A stretch of DNA of 64,000 nucleotides from Roseimicrobium gellanilyticum (GCF_003315205.1 NZ_QNRR01000001.1:1178001-1242000), one strand, 5' to 3'. Numbered from the stretch's first letter, positions 50,108-59,521 are shown. Notes: generated by a model not told the origin, from the letters alone. Made by a program: numbers and translations.

Positions 50108-52519
50108 ATGAATCCATCCCTCATTCCCGTTGTAGATGTGATCGCGAAGAGCGTTGCGGTGTTGTTGCTGGCCATGGGTGTGCTGAGCCTGTGGCGAGGT
50201 GCCTCCGCTTCGCAGCGCAGCCTCGTGTGGCTGCTGTGTTTTGGCGCGCTGATGTTGTTGCCGATCACCTCGCTGGTTCAGCCATGGTGGAAGGTGCCTG
50301 TTACCGAGACAGCAACGGTTGTGCAGCTTCCCGCAACCGCGATACCAGTCGCTACGGCCGCCGAGGTGACCGGAACGGTGGCTCCGTTGGAGGTCGCGAG
50401 GGAAGAAAGCATCCTGCCGCAATGGACCCTGCTTCAGGTCGCTGCAGTAGTGTGGGTTGTGGGCGTAGCTCTGGTGCTGGGCTGGCAGTTCATGGGCAGC
50501 ATCCGTCTTCGGCTGCTGAGTGCCCGCACGCAGCGCTGTGACGATGCGAGAATGCGAGGCTTGTTTGGTCGAGTCTCGGAAGAGGTATGCTTGCGCCGTC
50601 CTGTGGAGCTTCATACGAGTGAGCAAGTTTCCGTGCCCATGACCTGGGGCAGCCTGAGACCAGTCGTCCTGTTGCCGGAGGAGGCGTTGTCCTGGTCGGA
50701 AGAGGAAGTCCTGGCTGCCGTGAGGCATGAGATGGGGCACATCAAACATTGGGATCATCCTGCGCGTCTCCTCATGTCCGTCGTGTGTGCGGTGTACTGG
50801 TTCAACCCTCTCGTCTGGGCCGCTGCCAGGCGCTGGCGTACGGCCCAAGAGCAGGCTAGTGACGATCTGGTGGTCGCTCAGGAGGACCACCGCGCAGAAT
50901 CGTATGCCATGCAGTTGCTGAATGCGGCACGTCGCACCCAGTCCCAGGGCCTGCTGAAGCTGCCTGTCATGACGATGGCCCAGCCTTCCACGCTGGAGCT
51001 TCGTCTCAGTGCGATCATGGATGCGCGCAAGAACCGTGCGTCGGTCAGCCGTGCCGCGGTGTGCCTGGGTGGCATCGGTGCGCTGGCCCTGCTTGCACTT
51101 TGTGCGGGACTTCAACTTCATGCGGCGGAGCCTGAGAAGACCAAACAACCCATCAGCATCACGTGCCGTATCTACGAAAGCTCCAGCAATGCAGGGAAGC
51201 AAAAGATCGCCGGGTTGAAGATCGATAATAAAAAGCCTCCGCAATTCGCACCTGCGGAATCCGAGGCGTTCATCAAAGAACTGACGGCCCTCGATGGCGT
51301 CACGCTGCTCAGCGCTCCCCAGGTAATCACCTCTTCGGGGACCAACGCTGTCATCAAGCTGGAGACCAACAACATCTACGCGGCGGACAAGACGGGAGCC
51401 AAATCCGGCACATTCACCAGTGGCGTGTGGATGGATCTCCTGCCTACGGTGAGTGGTGGGAACATCACCCTGGAGATCACGCCGACCATCAAGGATTTTG
51501 AAGGGGTCGAGATGAAGGATGGCGTCAATCAACCCGTCGTGAAGGAACGCAAAATCGACGCCAAGGTCACATTGAAACCTGGTGAGACCGCGGCGTTGGA
51601 TGGCGGCATTACCAAAATTGGCGGAGCGCAGCGGCACCTCATCCTCCTTGTATCGGCCAGCTTGGACACAAGCACGCGGACCGGGACATTCTCAGCACAC
51701 GGCACGGGTCGTGTGCAAATGGCTACCGAGAAGGATCCCTCGTTCGTTCCCTCCAAGGTGCCGCCCAAGCCCGCGCTGCTCCAACACGCGGAGGGCATCA
51801 TCATTCCCTCGGTGGAGTTCAAGGACGCCACGCTGAAGGAAGCGGTCGAGTTCTTCCGCGTGAAGGGCCGCGCCCACGACAGCAGTGGAAAGGGAGTGAA
51901 TATCACGCTGAGCGCGGATGCTGCCGACTCCACCGTCAGGCTGACGCTTAGCCTCAAGGACGTGCCCCTCAGTGAAGCTCTGCGCTACACAGCGGAACTG
52001 TCCAACATGGAACTTACAGCCGATGAGTTTACGTTGTTCCTCAAAAAGAAAGAGGTTGAAGTAAAGTCCAAGCAGGAACCCGCGGCGCCTGCGAAGTCTG
52101 CTGTTTTGGAAAGGGCCCAAAAGATCATCTTGCCCAGGGTGAAATTCTCCTACGCGCAGCTTTCTGAAGCAGTCGAGTTCCTCAACACAAAAGGAAAGGA
52201 GATGGATCCTGAAAAACAGGGGGTCAACATCCTCGTGGTCCAGGAGCAGGCTGGCCTTGGGAAAGATGGGAAGACCACGTTGCGAACAACCTTCTCCTAC
52301 GGAGCACCCTCTCAAGAGCCCAAGAAGGCGGAACCTGGAAAGCCTGGCTCGACAGTCATTCTCGCTCCAGAGGGCTCTGGCAAGAACCCCCAAGTGACCT
52401 TGGACCTGGTCGATGTACCTCTGAGCGAAGCGGTGCGATACGTTGCTGACCTGGCAGGTCTGGAAGTAGTCGCAGGGCAACACGCGCTGCTTCTGCGACC
52501 GAAGGCGGTGGAGAAGTAG
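50108..52519 (+). CDS. M56 (BlaR1-like) membrane metalloprotease with secretin- and STN-like domains
   Basis: An 803-residue protein. Residues 1-340 are the BlaR1/MecR1 protease unit: helices at ~11-29, ~38-57, ~108-130 and ~315-338, zinc motif HEMGH (207-211), and a further Glu in 'EQASDD' (~248). In place of a penicillin-binding sensor, residues ~345-540 resemble the secretin domain of GspD-type proteins ('LDGVTLLSAPQVITSSGTNAVIKLE', 'WMDLLPTVSGGNITLEITPTI', 'LKPGETAALDGGI'). Two STN-like units follow ('IIIPSVEFKDATLKEAVEFF' and 'IILPRVKFSYAQLSEAVEFL'). It probably cleaves the BlaI-like repressor on a periplasmic signal. The nature of the signal is unknown. Confidence 0.8.
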   Translation: MNPSLIPVVDVIAKSVAVLLLAMGVLSLWRGASASQRSLVWLLCFGALMLLPITSLVQPWWKVPVTETATVVQLPATAIPVATAAEVTGTVAPLEVAREESILPQWTLLQVAAVVWVVGVALVLGWQFMGSIRLRLLSARTQRCDDARMRGLFGRVSEEVCLRRPVELHTSEQVSVPMTWGSLRPVVLLPEEALSWSEEEVLAAVRHEMGHIKHWDHPARLLMSVVCAVYWFNPLVWAAARRWRTAQEQASDDLVVAQEDHRAESYAMQLLNAARRTQSQGLLKLPVMTMAQPSTLELRLSAIMDARKNRASVSRAAVCLGGIGALALLALCAGLQLHAAEPEKTKQPISITCRIYESSSNAGKQKIAGLKIDNKKPPQFAPAESEAFIKELTALDGVTLLSAPQVITSSGTNAVIKLETNNIYAADKTGAKSGTFTSGVWMDLLPTVSGGNITLEITPTIKDFEGVEMKDGVNQPVVKERKIDAKVTLKPGETAALDGGITKIGGAQRHLILLVSASLDTSTRTGTFSAHGTGRVQMATEKDPSFVPSKVPPKPALLQHAEGIIIPSVEFKDATLKEAVEFFRVKGRAHDSSGKGVNITLSADAADSTVRLTLSLKDVPLSEALRYTAELSNMELTADEFTLFLKKKEVEVKSKQEPAAPAKSAVLERAQKIILPRVKFSYAQLSEAVEFLNTKGKEMDPEKQGVNILVVQEQAGLGKDGKTTLRTTFSYGAPSQEPKKAEPGKPGSTVILAPEGSGKNPQVTLDLVDVPLSEAVRYVADLAGLEVVAGQHALLLRPKAVEK

Positions 52520-52561
52520 CTTCTTTCACATCAACTGAGCACGACCATCGCTAAGCGCGGT

Positions 52562-52813
52562 CTATTCGTAGATCCTGGCAGCGGAAAACCCGTGTGCGAG
52601 CCATCTCCAAGGTGATATGGAGTCTTTGTCCATTCCCAGATTGCGATACAATCCATCACTGTCCCTGAGCCACCTTTGAAGCGCGTCAAGATACCTGGGC
52701 AGGTCAGAGTTCTCCCAGCTCTGCCCGTTCACAGAATAGTCTTCCGCGATACGCTTGATGAAATCCGCGAGTTGCTCCCGGGTCTCGATTTTCTCTGTAT
52801 CGTTGGTGTTCAC
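52562..52813 (-). CDS. Small DUF7660-like protein
   Basis: An 83-residue cytosolic protein: 'TREQLADFIKRIAEDYSVNGQSWENSDLPRYLDALQRWLRD', in short blocks, followed by 'LYRNLG' and 'WRWLAHGFSAARIYE'. The 'WEN-x-x-L-x-x-x-L-x-A-L' pattern with a following aromatic-rich end is that of the DUF7660 family as I recall it, whose function is unknown and whose members often occur near immunity-type genes. It lies 13 bp after the oxidoreductase gene on the same strand. Confidence 0.55.
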   Translation of the reverse strand: MNTNDTEKIETREQLADFIKRIAEDYSVNGQSWENSDLPRYLDALQRWLRDSDGLYRNLGMDKDSISPWRWLAHGFSAARIYE

Positions 52814-52826
52814 AGCGATTAGGCTT

Positions 52827-53897
52827 CTACTCCACCAGCTTCAGCGTCCTCTTCTGCTGCGCACTGAGATAGGCCGTATCCACAATTTGCTGGCCAATAC
52901 GCGAGATCTCCACGGTGAGGGGGCCAATCAACGGCGTACCTGTTTCCAGATGATGGATGACGTGCTCGATGGGATTGCGGTTGGGTGACTTCAGTTCATC
53001 CACGGGGACTTCATAGCCCTCCGGTTTCTGCCGGGTCTGCACGAAGACGGTCTCCGCATAGTCATAGCAGGAGATGGTGCCATCCGTGCCTTTGATGACA
53101 AAACCGCACTTCGGCTGCGGTTGGTGCGTCCACGGGTCGGTGAAGGTGCCCCAGCGGGTTTCGGTTTTGCTCAGGCCAAAGGAATATCGGATGATGGCGA
53201 TGGCGTGCTCGTCCACTTCGAGTCCCTGAGGTTCATCACATACGCCGGTGACTTCAATCGGCTTGCGACCACCGAGGTGCCAGGTGCCGAGCGTGGTGCC
53301 GTAGCCCATGTAGTCCAGCAGCGAGCCGCCACCCTGCGACTTCTTGTAGAACCAGCTCGCGTCCTTCTCCGCGGAGGTGGGCTCCACTTCGATCTTGTCC
53401 GCGCCGTGGTAGAGCGGGCCGCGGTTGCCACCGTAGTGGTGAAACTCACGGACTTCTCCAATGAGTCCTTCCTGGATGAGACGATGCGCCGTCTGCTGAC
53501 AGGCAATCCACACGAGCGGCCAGTTTACGGCAAGGAGCTTGCCCGTGGGTTTCATCGCCGCGACCATCGCATCGGCCTCCTGCAGCGTGCCGGCGAAAGG
53601 CTTCTCCATGATGATGTGCGTGCCGAAGGGGGCGACCTTCTCCACCCACTCGCCATGGCGTGAGGCGGCGGGACAGAGCACCACGAGATCCGGCTTGGTC
53701 CTTTCAAGGCACGCGCGGTAGTCCGTGAAGACCTGGTCGGCTCCGAGGCTGAAGTTCTTCGTGGCACTCACCATGCGCTCCGGCTGCTCATCACTGATGC
53801 CCACAATCTCCGCATTCGGATGCTCTGACGCCTGCCGCAGCAGATCGCCCATGTGGAAGTGATCAAAGTTGATGCCAGCGATGCGCCATTTTTTCAT
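52827..53897 (-). CDS. Gfo/Idh/MocA family oxidoreductase
   Basis: A 356-residue NAD(P)-dependent dehydrogenase: the N-terminal Rossmann part has 'WRIAGINFDHFHMGDLLRQASEHPNAEIVGISDEQPERM' (in parts; a G-x-x-x-x-H variant of the fold), the family Lys in 'IIMEKPFAGTLQEADAM' (EKP motif), and a C-terminal beta-sheet domain with 'GGGSLLDYMGYGTTLGTWHLGG' (usual GGG-x-x-x-D-x-G-x-H). Members oxidise or reduce sugars and inositols. Verrucomicrobial genomes hold many copies. The substrate is not evident. Confidence 0.85.
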   Translation of the reverse strand: MKKWRIAGINFDHFHMGDLLRQASEHPNAEIVGISDEQPERMVSATKNFSLGADQVFTDYRACLERTKPDLVVLCPAASRHGEWVEKVAPFGTHIIMEKPFAGTLQEADAMVAAMKPTGKLLAVNWPLVWIACQQTAHRLIQEGLIGEVREFHHYGGNRGPLYHGADKIEVEPTSAEKDASWFYKKSQGGGSLLDYMGYGTTLGTWHLGGRKPIEVTGVCDEPQGLEVDEHAIAIIRYSFGLSKTETRWGTFTDPWTHQPQPKCGFVIKGTDGTISCYDYAETVFVQTRQKPEGYEVPVDELKSPNRNPIEHVIHHLETGTPLIGPLTVEISRIGQQIVDTAYLSAQQKRTLKLVE

Positions 53898-54022
53898 GAG
53901 AAGAGAAAGAGGTGATGGGTGGTGTGAGATGACTATTGAAGCTCGTAAAAATGAGCGGCGGAGTTGCTCGCTATGATGACGTAGTGAGCGCCGCAGCCGC
54001 GCCCTGAAGGGGCGCAGGAGCC

Positions 54023-54226
54023 CAGCCCAGGGTTAGGGAGCCTTGGCGACCGACACCCTGGGTGTGATATGAAATATCATTCGACCCTGAAAGGGTCGCG
54101 GAGTCGTTGTCATCAATCCGCCACATTCCAGACCCTGCGACATCCTCCGCGACCCCTTCAGGGTCGGAAGATTTTCTTAATTCGAACCCAGGGTGTCGGT
54201 CGTCAAGACTCCCTAACCCTGGGCTG
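54023..54226. repeat. Nested inverted-repeat extragenic element
   Basis: The outer arms 54023-54063 and 54186-54226 are 41-bp inverted copies matching at 39 positions, starting CAGCCCAGGGTTAGGGAG. The inner arms 54082-54102 and 54146-54166 are 21-bp inverted copies (CGACCCTGAAAGGGTCGCGGA type) matching at 20. Each arm also contains its own small CCCTGAAGGG-type hairpin, and a similar motif lies just outside on the left (GCGCCCTGAAGGGGCGC, from about 53999). It is non-coding and occupies most of the gap between the oxidoreductase and GNAT genes. Confidence 0.7.
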
Positions 54227-54310
54227 GACTCCCGCAGCCCTTCAGGCTGCAACTTCGGGAACGGATAAATCTGGCAAGTCATGTCCATCTGTCAGTCTAT
54301 TGCGCCGGTT

Positions 54311-54823
54311 TCAATGGGGATGCGGAAGCAGGGAATCGTCCAGCGTCAGGTACATGACATAGGCATCCACGTAGCCGAGTGTTGCATGACGGAACGCACC
54401 CGGCAACGTACCCACAATGGTGAATCCGACCTTCTGCCAGAGCTTCACAGCCGCCTCATTGGTGGCCACGACGATGTTGAACTGGATGGCCCGGTAGCCC
54501 AGCCGGCGAGCCTCCGCAATCGAGTGCTCGCCCATGGACTGACCCACACCGAGGCCTCGCGCATCCGGCGCGACCATGTAGGAGCCATTCGCCACGTGGG
54601 CGCCACGCCCGGGATGATTTGCTTTGAGAATGTAGCTGCCCACCACGCGGCCTTCATGCTCGGCCACGTAGGTGTGCGTTTTGGGGTGGAACCAGTACGC
54701 AAGGGCGTCTTCACGCGTCATGTCCGCTTCGAAGACATACGCATCACCTCCTGCCACCACAGTTTGGAACATCGCCCAGACAGCGTCGTGATCCGAAGCC
54801 GTGGCCTGGCGGAGGCGGAGCAT
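54311..54823 (-). CDS. GNAT family N-acetyltransferase
   Basis: A 170-residue acetyl-CoA-dependent transferase. The cofactor loop motif A appears as 'MVAPDARGLGVGQSMGEHSIAEARRLGY' (R-G-x-G-x-G/S). Motif B is 'FNIVVATNEAAVKLWQKVGFTIVGTLPGAFRH', here in pieces, the usual 'N-x-x-A-x-x-L-Y/W-x-x-x-G-F' with the GxxPGAF ending of phosphinothricin- or YhhY-like acyltransferases. The acceptor is unknown. The gene lies 19 bp after the MFS transporter gene on the same strand, so the two may be co-transcribed. Confidence 0.88.
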   Translation of the reverse strand: MLRLRQATASDHDAVWAMFQTVVAGGDAYVFEADMTREDALAYWFHPKTHTYVAEHEGRVVGSYILKANHPGRGAHVANGSYMVAPDARGLGVGQSMGEHSIAEARRLGYRAIQFNIVVATNEAAVKLWQKVGFTIVGTLPGAFRHATLGYVDAYVMYLTLDDSLLPHPH

Positions 54824-54842
54824 GTGAGTGCTGGCTGAAGCT

Positions 54843-56090
54843 CTAGTGCTTCACATCTTCCGGAGGTGCGCCCAGCGATTTCGGTGGGAAGAAGGCGATG
54901 AACAGGAGCGCTGCCGCGCCAAGGGCCAGCCCTGTAGGCCAGAGGAACAGGGTTTTGAAGTCCGTCACACCATTCACGGTCAGGCTGCCTTGCAGCGGGA
55001 TGAAGAGCCATTTCGCGGCAAGGTCACCAAGGCCAAGCACCAGCAGATTGAAGAGACCCTGTGCGCTGGAGCGCACGTCCTTCGGGAAGGCCGCGTCGAT
55101 GAAGATGTACAACGTGGCGAAGAAGAAGGCGTAGCAAATGCCGTGAAGCACCTGCACCAGGATGATCATGATCTGGCTTTCCGGCATAAAGGCGAATACC
55201 GCGAAGCGAGCTGCGTGACCCAGGATGCCCAGAATCATGGTGGTCTTCCATCCCAGGCGTACCAACACGAGGCCGAGGATGGCCATGGTCACGATTTCCG
55301 CCACCTGGCCGATGCTCATCACCGGCATGATCCACTTGTCCGCGATGCCCACGTGACGCAGGAAACCGTCCGCCATGAGGAAGTAGCCATTGTGAATGGT
55401 GGAGTCAATGAAGGTCACGATGAAGAGGACCAGCAGGTACGGCAGCGCGAGGAACTTCACGGAGCGCACCCAGGCGAAGCTGCTCTCTCCGGCAGCCGCC
55501 TTGTTTGGCGGCGTATGCGGAAGGGTCAGGCAGAAGGCAGCCAGAGCCAGCGAGGCAATGCCAGACACCAGGAAAATGCTGTCGCGTGCGAGAATCGCCT
55601 CGGTGCCGGTCTTCGTGCCGAGGATGAAGTAGAAGGGCCATGCTGCCAGAATCCAGCCGATGGTGCCGCCCATGCGGACAATGCCAAATTCCTTCTGCGC
55701 GTTCTTGAGGTTGGAGAAGGCAATGGAGTTCGCGACGGAGATGGTGGGCACGTAGAGCAGCGAGTGAATCAGCATCAGCGTGAAGAAGGTGGGGAAATCC
55801 CGCACCCAATACAGGGCGAGAATGGCCATGCCTCCCACCAGGTGGCTGAAGGCCAGGAACTTCTCAGCAGAGAAATTCCGGTCCGCGAACTGGTTGCTGA
55901 AAAAGATGCCCACGATGGAGGCGATGGCGAAGGCACTGCCCACCCAGGTGATCTGCAGGTCGGTGAATCCCAGACCATCTTTCCCCATGTAGCCCCAGAT
56001 CAGCGGCAGCCAGGCTCCCCAGATGAGGAACTCCAGGACCATCATGAGGAAAAGTTTCTTGGTGTGCGGGGAGGAGGAGGTGTCGCTCAT
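54843..56090 (-). CDS. MFS transporter, nucleoside:H+ symporter type (NupG/XapB-like)
   Basis: A 415-residue protein with 12 hydrophobic segments. The start 'KLFLMMVLEFLIWGAWLPLIWGYM' and the segments 'FGIVRMGGTIGWILAAWPF' and 'VLHGICYAFFFATLYIFIDAAFPKDVRSSAQGLFNL' (shown in parts) match the nucleoside:H+ symporter family typified by NupG and XapB. It should import nucleosides. In Verrucomicrobia and Planctomycetes such proteins often lie next to sugar oxidoreductases, so other sugars or glycosides are possible. Confidence 0.8.
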   Translation of the reverse strand: MSDTSSSPHTKKLFLMMVLEFLIWGAWLPLIWGYMGKDGLGFTDLQITWVGSAFAIASIVGIFFSNQFADRNFSAEKFLAFSHLVGGMAILALYWVRDFPTFFTLMLIHSLLYVPTISVANSIAFSNLKNAQKEFGIVRMGGTIGWILAAWPFYFILGTKTGTEAILARDSIFLVSGIASLALAAFCLTLPHTPPNKAAAGESSFAWVRSVKFLALPYLLVLFIVTFIDSTIHNGYFLMADGFLRHVGIADKWIMPVMSIGQVAEIVTMAILGLVLVRLGWKTTMILGILGHAARFAVFAFMPESQIMIILVQVLHGICYAFFFATLYIFIDAAFPKDVRSSAQGLFNLLVLGLGDLAAKWLFIPLQGSLTVNGVTDFKTLFLWPTGLALGAAALLFIAFFPPKSLGAPPEDVKH

Positions 56091-56327
56091 GTCGGATTCG
56101 GGAGAGTTGAGGTAGTAGAAGCCGCGCGAGTATGAACGGAACTTTCCAGTGAGGAAACAAAAAATGGGGGTGGAGATTTTCTGGCGGAAAGATGCTTTAG
56201 CCTCCTGCTAAAAGGGGGGCTGTGAAGGGGGAAGGAGGCTTCTGGGCTCGGCCTGTGACACGCGAACCACCCTCATGACGGATCCATCCTTTGCCGTTTG
56301 CGGCATAACCTGCTTAATTTTCCCTCC

Positions 56328-57305
56328 ATGCCCGGCTTCAGTCTTCAGCACAAAATCAAGCGACCTACCTCCATCACCGTGGGGGATTTCTTTGAGCGCA
56401 ACCACGATGCGCTGAAGATGAAATTGCTCGGCACAGATGCCGGATACAGCCGGAAGATTCATGAGCCCTCCGTAAACCGCCCGGGTCTGGCCTTGAGCGG
56501 TTTCTTCACCTATTTCGCCTACAAGCGGGTCCAGGTCATCGGCAATTCCGAGGTCTCCTACCTCAACCAGCTCGACCCGGAAGTGGCTGAGCAGCGCTTC
56601 CGCCAGCTTTGTGAAGCGGACATTCCCTGCCTGGTGGTGGCCCGTGAGAAGCGGCTGCCCTCCAACCTGCTGGACATTGCGAACGAATGCGGGATCTCGG
56701 TGTTCCAGTCCGCCATGGTGACCATGAAGTTTCTGAATGCGGCGACCATCCGCCTGGACTGGGCTTTTGCTCCCACGACCGTGATCCACGGGTGTCTGGT
56801 GGATGTGCAGGGCATGGGTGTCTTCATTCAGGGACCGAGTGGGAGCGGCAAGAGTGAGGCCGTGCTGGGCCTGCTGGAGCGCGGTGCCAGCATGGTTGCA
56901 GATGACGCGGTGCACTTCCGTCTCATTGAGGAGCGCGAGGTGCAGGGCCGTGCCCCCGACCTCACCAGAAACATGATTGAGGTCCGCGGGATCGGTCTGC
57001 TGAATGTGGCTGCCATCTTCGGCGTAGGTGCCGTGCGCCTGAGCAAGCGGCTCGACCTTGTCATCAAGCTGGTGCCCAATCCAGATCTTGCCGAGGTGGA
57101 GCGGTTCGACACGACTTCACACACCGTCTCGGTTCTCGGCATCGACATTCCCATCCTGCAGGTGCCCGTAATCGTGGGCCGCGACGTCGCCGGGCTCATC
57201 GAAATCGCCGCCCTGAATCACAAGCTCCGCACCTTCGGCTACAACAGCGCCGCCGAATTTGACCAAAGGCTCTTGAAAAAGATGGCGGATGAGCAAAGTG
57301 CGTAG
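56328..57305 (+). CDS. hprK: HPr kinase/phosphorylase
   Basis: A 325-residue bifunctional enzyme that phosphorylates and dephosphorylates Ser of HPr. The ATG at 56328 (MPGFSL) is used; a TTG ten codons before is possible. The C-terminal kinase domain has the Walker A 'GPSGSGKS' (residues ~169-176), 'LLERGASMVADDAVHF' and the HprK signature 'IEVRGIGLLNVAAIFG'. The N-terminal DRTGG-like domain is present. The gene is followed by ptsH and ptsI. No EII genes are seen, so a regulatory rather than a sugar-transport role is likely, as in many non-Firmicute bacteria. Confidence 0.92.
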   Translation: MPGFSLQHKIKRPTSITVGDFFERNHDALKMKLLGTDAGYSRKIHEPSVNRPGLALSGFFTYFAYKRVQVIGNSEVSYLNQLDPEVAEQRFRQLCEADIPCLVVAREKRLPSNLLDIANECGISVFQSAMVTMKFLNAATIRLDWAFAPTTVIHGCLVDVQGMGVFIQGPSGSGKSEAVLGLLERGASMVADDAVHFRLIEEREVQGRAPDLTRNMIEVRGIGLLNVAAIFGVGAVRLSKRLDLVIKLVPNPDLAEVERFDTTSHTVSVLGIDIPILQVPVIVGRDVAGLIEIAALNHKLRTFGYNSAAEFDQRLLKKMADEQSA

Positions 57306-57386
57306 CACATTTCCGCCGTCCAATCGTATCGTCATTCGATCATTCACCCCTTCACTCACCCATTCTGCGCCACCCGTTGTTGACGC

Positions 57387-57662
57387 ATGAGCAGCCTCAC
57401 CCAAGAATTCACCATCTGCAATAAACTGGGCATGCACGCGCGACCCGCGGCCCAGTTCGTCAAACGCGCCAGCAAATATGCGTGTGATATCTGGGTGGAG
57501 AAGGATGACGAGCAGGTGAACGGAAAGAGCATCATGGGTCTCATGATGCTGGCCGCAGGCCACGGGGCGAAGCTCATCATCACCGCGGAGGGGGCCGATG
57601 CGGAGGCCGCGCTGAAAGAACTGGGCACCCTGATTCAAAGCGGGTTTGACGACGGGGATTGA
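57387..57662 (+). CDS. ptsH: Phosphocarrier protein HPr
   Basis: A 91-residue protein. The EI-phosphorylated His17 is in 'LGMHARPAAQFVK' and the regulatory Ser48 in 'NGKSIMGLMMLAAGHG', so both phosphorylation sites needed for HprK control are intact. It accepts phosphate from EI and passes it on, or signals through the Ser-P form. It lies 81 bp after hprK and 88 bp before ptsI. Confidence 0.93.
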   Translation: MSSLTQEFTICNKLGMHARPAAQFVKRASKYACDIWVEKDDEQVNGKSIMGLMMLAAGHGAKLIITAEGADAEAALKELGTLIQSGFDDGD

Positions 57663-57750
57663 CCCTGCCAGCATGCGCGGTGCATGAGTGGCACGATTCC
57701 GGCTTGGGCCGGGCGTCGGCTCGCCACCTCAGGCACCATATTTCAGGCAC

Positions 57751-59514
57751 ATGGAGGATACGACTGCGCACAACGAGCGGGTTTTTCATGGCACGCCCGT
57801 CTCTGGCGGGGTGGCCAGAGGGGTGGTGCGTGTCATCGGCGGGAGGTTCGAGGAGCCGCGGTTCCGGGTCATTGCCAAGGACAAGGTCGACGAGGAGCTG
57901 GCCGCCTTTGACGCCGCCCTGCAGACCACCCGGCGGGAGCTGGAGGGCTTGATTCGCCGGCTCGACTCCGAGGCCGACAAGCAATCGCGCGAGATCATCG
58001 AAATGCACCTCATGGTGCTGGATGACGGCCTCATCAATGACCAGGCGAAAAAGCTCATCCGCGAGGAACGCATGTGCGCCGAGTTCGCCTACTACCGGGT
58101 GGCGAAGGACTGCATGGACTCCTTTGCCCGCATCCCGGATGCCTACCTGCGCGAGCGCGCTCTGGACATCAAGGACGTGGCCCAGCGGGTGCTGCAGCAC
58201 TTGACCGGAGACTGCCGGGACGATGGCGCTGGCGACGAACCGGCCATCTGCATTGCCCATGATCTCACTCCGAGCGAGACCGCCCAGCTCGACCGGCAGA
58301 AGGTGCTGGGCTTCGCCGTGGAACTCGGCAGCCGCACTTCGCACACGGCCATCGTGGCCCGTTCACTGAACCTCCCCGCGGTGGTGCGCCTGCACGACCT
58401 GCTGGAAGAACTGCACAATGGCGACAAGGTGCTGCTGGATGGGGACGATGGTCTGCTCATCCTGAATCCCAGCGAGGCCACGCTAGCCCTGTATCGAGCC
58501 CGCGAGCTGGAAGCTGAGAAAAAGGAGGCCAAGCTCCTGGCAGGCAGCGCTGCACCTGCCATCACGAAGGATGGCCGACGCATTACCGTGGGCGCCAATG
58601 CAGAGTTCGTGGAAGAGCTGCCGCACATCCGTGAATGCGGCGCGGAGGGTGTGGGATTGTTCCGCACGGAGTTCCTGTATCTGGAGGATCCCGAGGCTCC
58701 GGAAGATCGCCTCACCGATGCTTACATCCAGGTGGTGAAGGCGGCCTCGCCCAACCTCGTGGTCTTCCGCACGTTGGACATTGGCGGGGACAAGCTCGAT
58801 CCCGCGTACAAGGGCGAGGACGAGCAGAATCCCTTCCTCGGCTGGCGCGGTATCCGCGTGAGTCTGGCGCGTCCCAAGATGTTCCGCGAGCAGTTGCGCG
58901 CCATGCTGCGTGCCAGTCTGCACGGGCCGGTGGGCATCATGTACCCCATGGTCTGCAGCGTGCGCGAGGTGGTGGAGGCCAATGCGCATCTCGCGGAATG
59001 CCGCCGGGAGCTGGAGGAAGAGGGCCTCGTCTTCACGCATCCCGTGCAGCGCGGCGCCATGATTGAGATTCCCAGTGCCGCCACCATCGCGGACCTGCTC
59101 GCGCCGCATGTCGATTTCTTCAGCATCGGCACGAATGACCTCGTGCAGTACACGCTCGCCGTGGACCGTGTAAATGAGCGAGTGGGCGATCTGTACCAGC
59201 CTACACACCCGGCCGTGCTCCGCCTCATCCGAAATGTGGTGGAGGCCGCGCACCAGAAGGGCGTGTGGGTGGGCATCTGCGGTGAAATGGCCGGAGACGT
59301 CGCCGCGACGCCGCTGCTGGTGGGTCTGGGCCTGGATGAACTCAGCGCTTCCAGCGGTCAGGTGGCCCGGGTGAAGCATGCCATCCGTCAGCTGGATGCC
59401 GGAGAGTGTGCGCGGCTCGTGCAGGAGAGCCTGCTGGAGAGTGAGGCAGAGACCATTCACGAGCGCGCGCTGGAATTCGCGCTGCACCACTATCCGGAGA
59501 TTTTGGAGGAGTAG
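57751..59514 (+). CDS. ptsI: PTS enzyme I (PEP-protein phosphotransferase)
   Basis: A 587-residue enzyme. The ATG at 57751 is chosen because the protein then starts like other EI proteins ('ERVFHGTPVSGGVARG'); the frame to 57688 has no family similarity. The N-terminal phospho-His domain carries His198 in 'GSRTSHTAIVARSLNLPAV'. The PEP-binding barrel has 'EGVGLFRTEFLY' and 'DFFSIGTNDLVQYTLAVDR', and the catalytic Cys510 is in 'VGICGEMAGD'. It draws phosphate from PEP to His of HPr. A stop 7 bp before the convergent reductase gene ends it. Confidence 0.93.
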   Translation: MEDTTAHNERVFHGTPVSGGVARGVVRVIGGRFEEPRFRVIAKDKVDEELAAFDAALQTTRRELEGLIRRLDSEADKQSREIIEMHLMVLDDGLINDQAKKLIREERMCAEFAYYRVAKDCMDSFARIPDAYLRERALDIKDVAQRVLQHLTGDCRDDGAGDEPAICIAHDLTPSETAQLDRQKVLGFAVELGSRTSHTAIVARSLNLPAVVRLHDLLEELHNGDKVLLDGDDGLLILNPSEATLALYRARELEAEKKEAKLLAGSAAPAITKDGRRITVGANAEFVEELPHIRECGAEGVGLFRTEFLYLEDPEAPEDRLTDAYIQVVKAASPNLVVFRTLDIGGDKLDPAYKGEDEQNPFLGWRGIRVSLARPKMFREQLRAMLRASLHGPVGIMYPMVCSVREVVEANAHLAECRRELEEEGLVFTHPVQRGAMIEIPSAATIADLLAPHVDFFSIGTNDLVQYTLAVDRVNERVGDLYQPTHPAVLRLIRNVVEAAHQKGVWVGICGEMAGDVAATPLLVGLGLDELSASSGQVARVKHAIRQLDAGECARLVQESLLESEAETIHERALEFALHHYPEILEE

Positions 59515-59521
59515 GGCCCAG

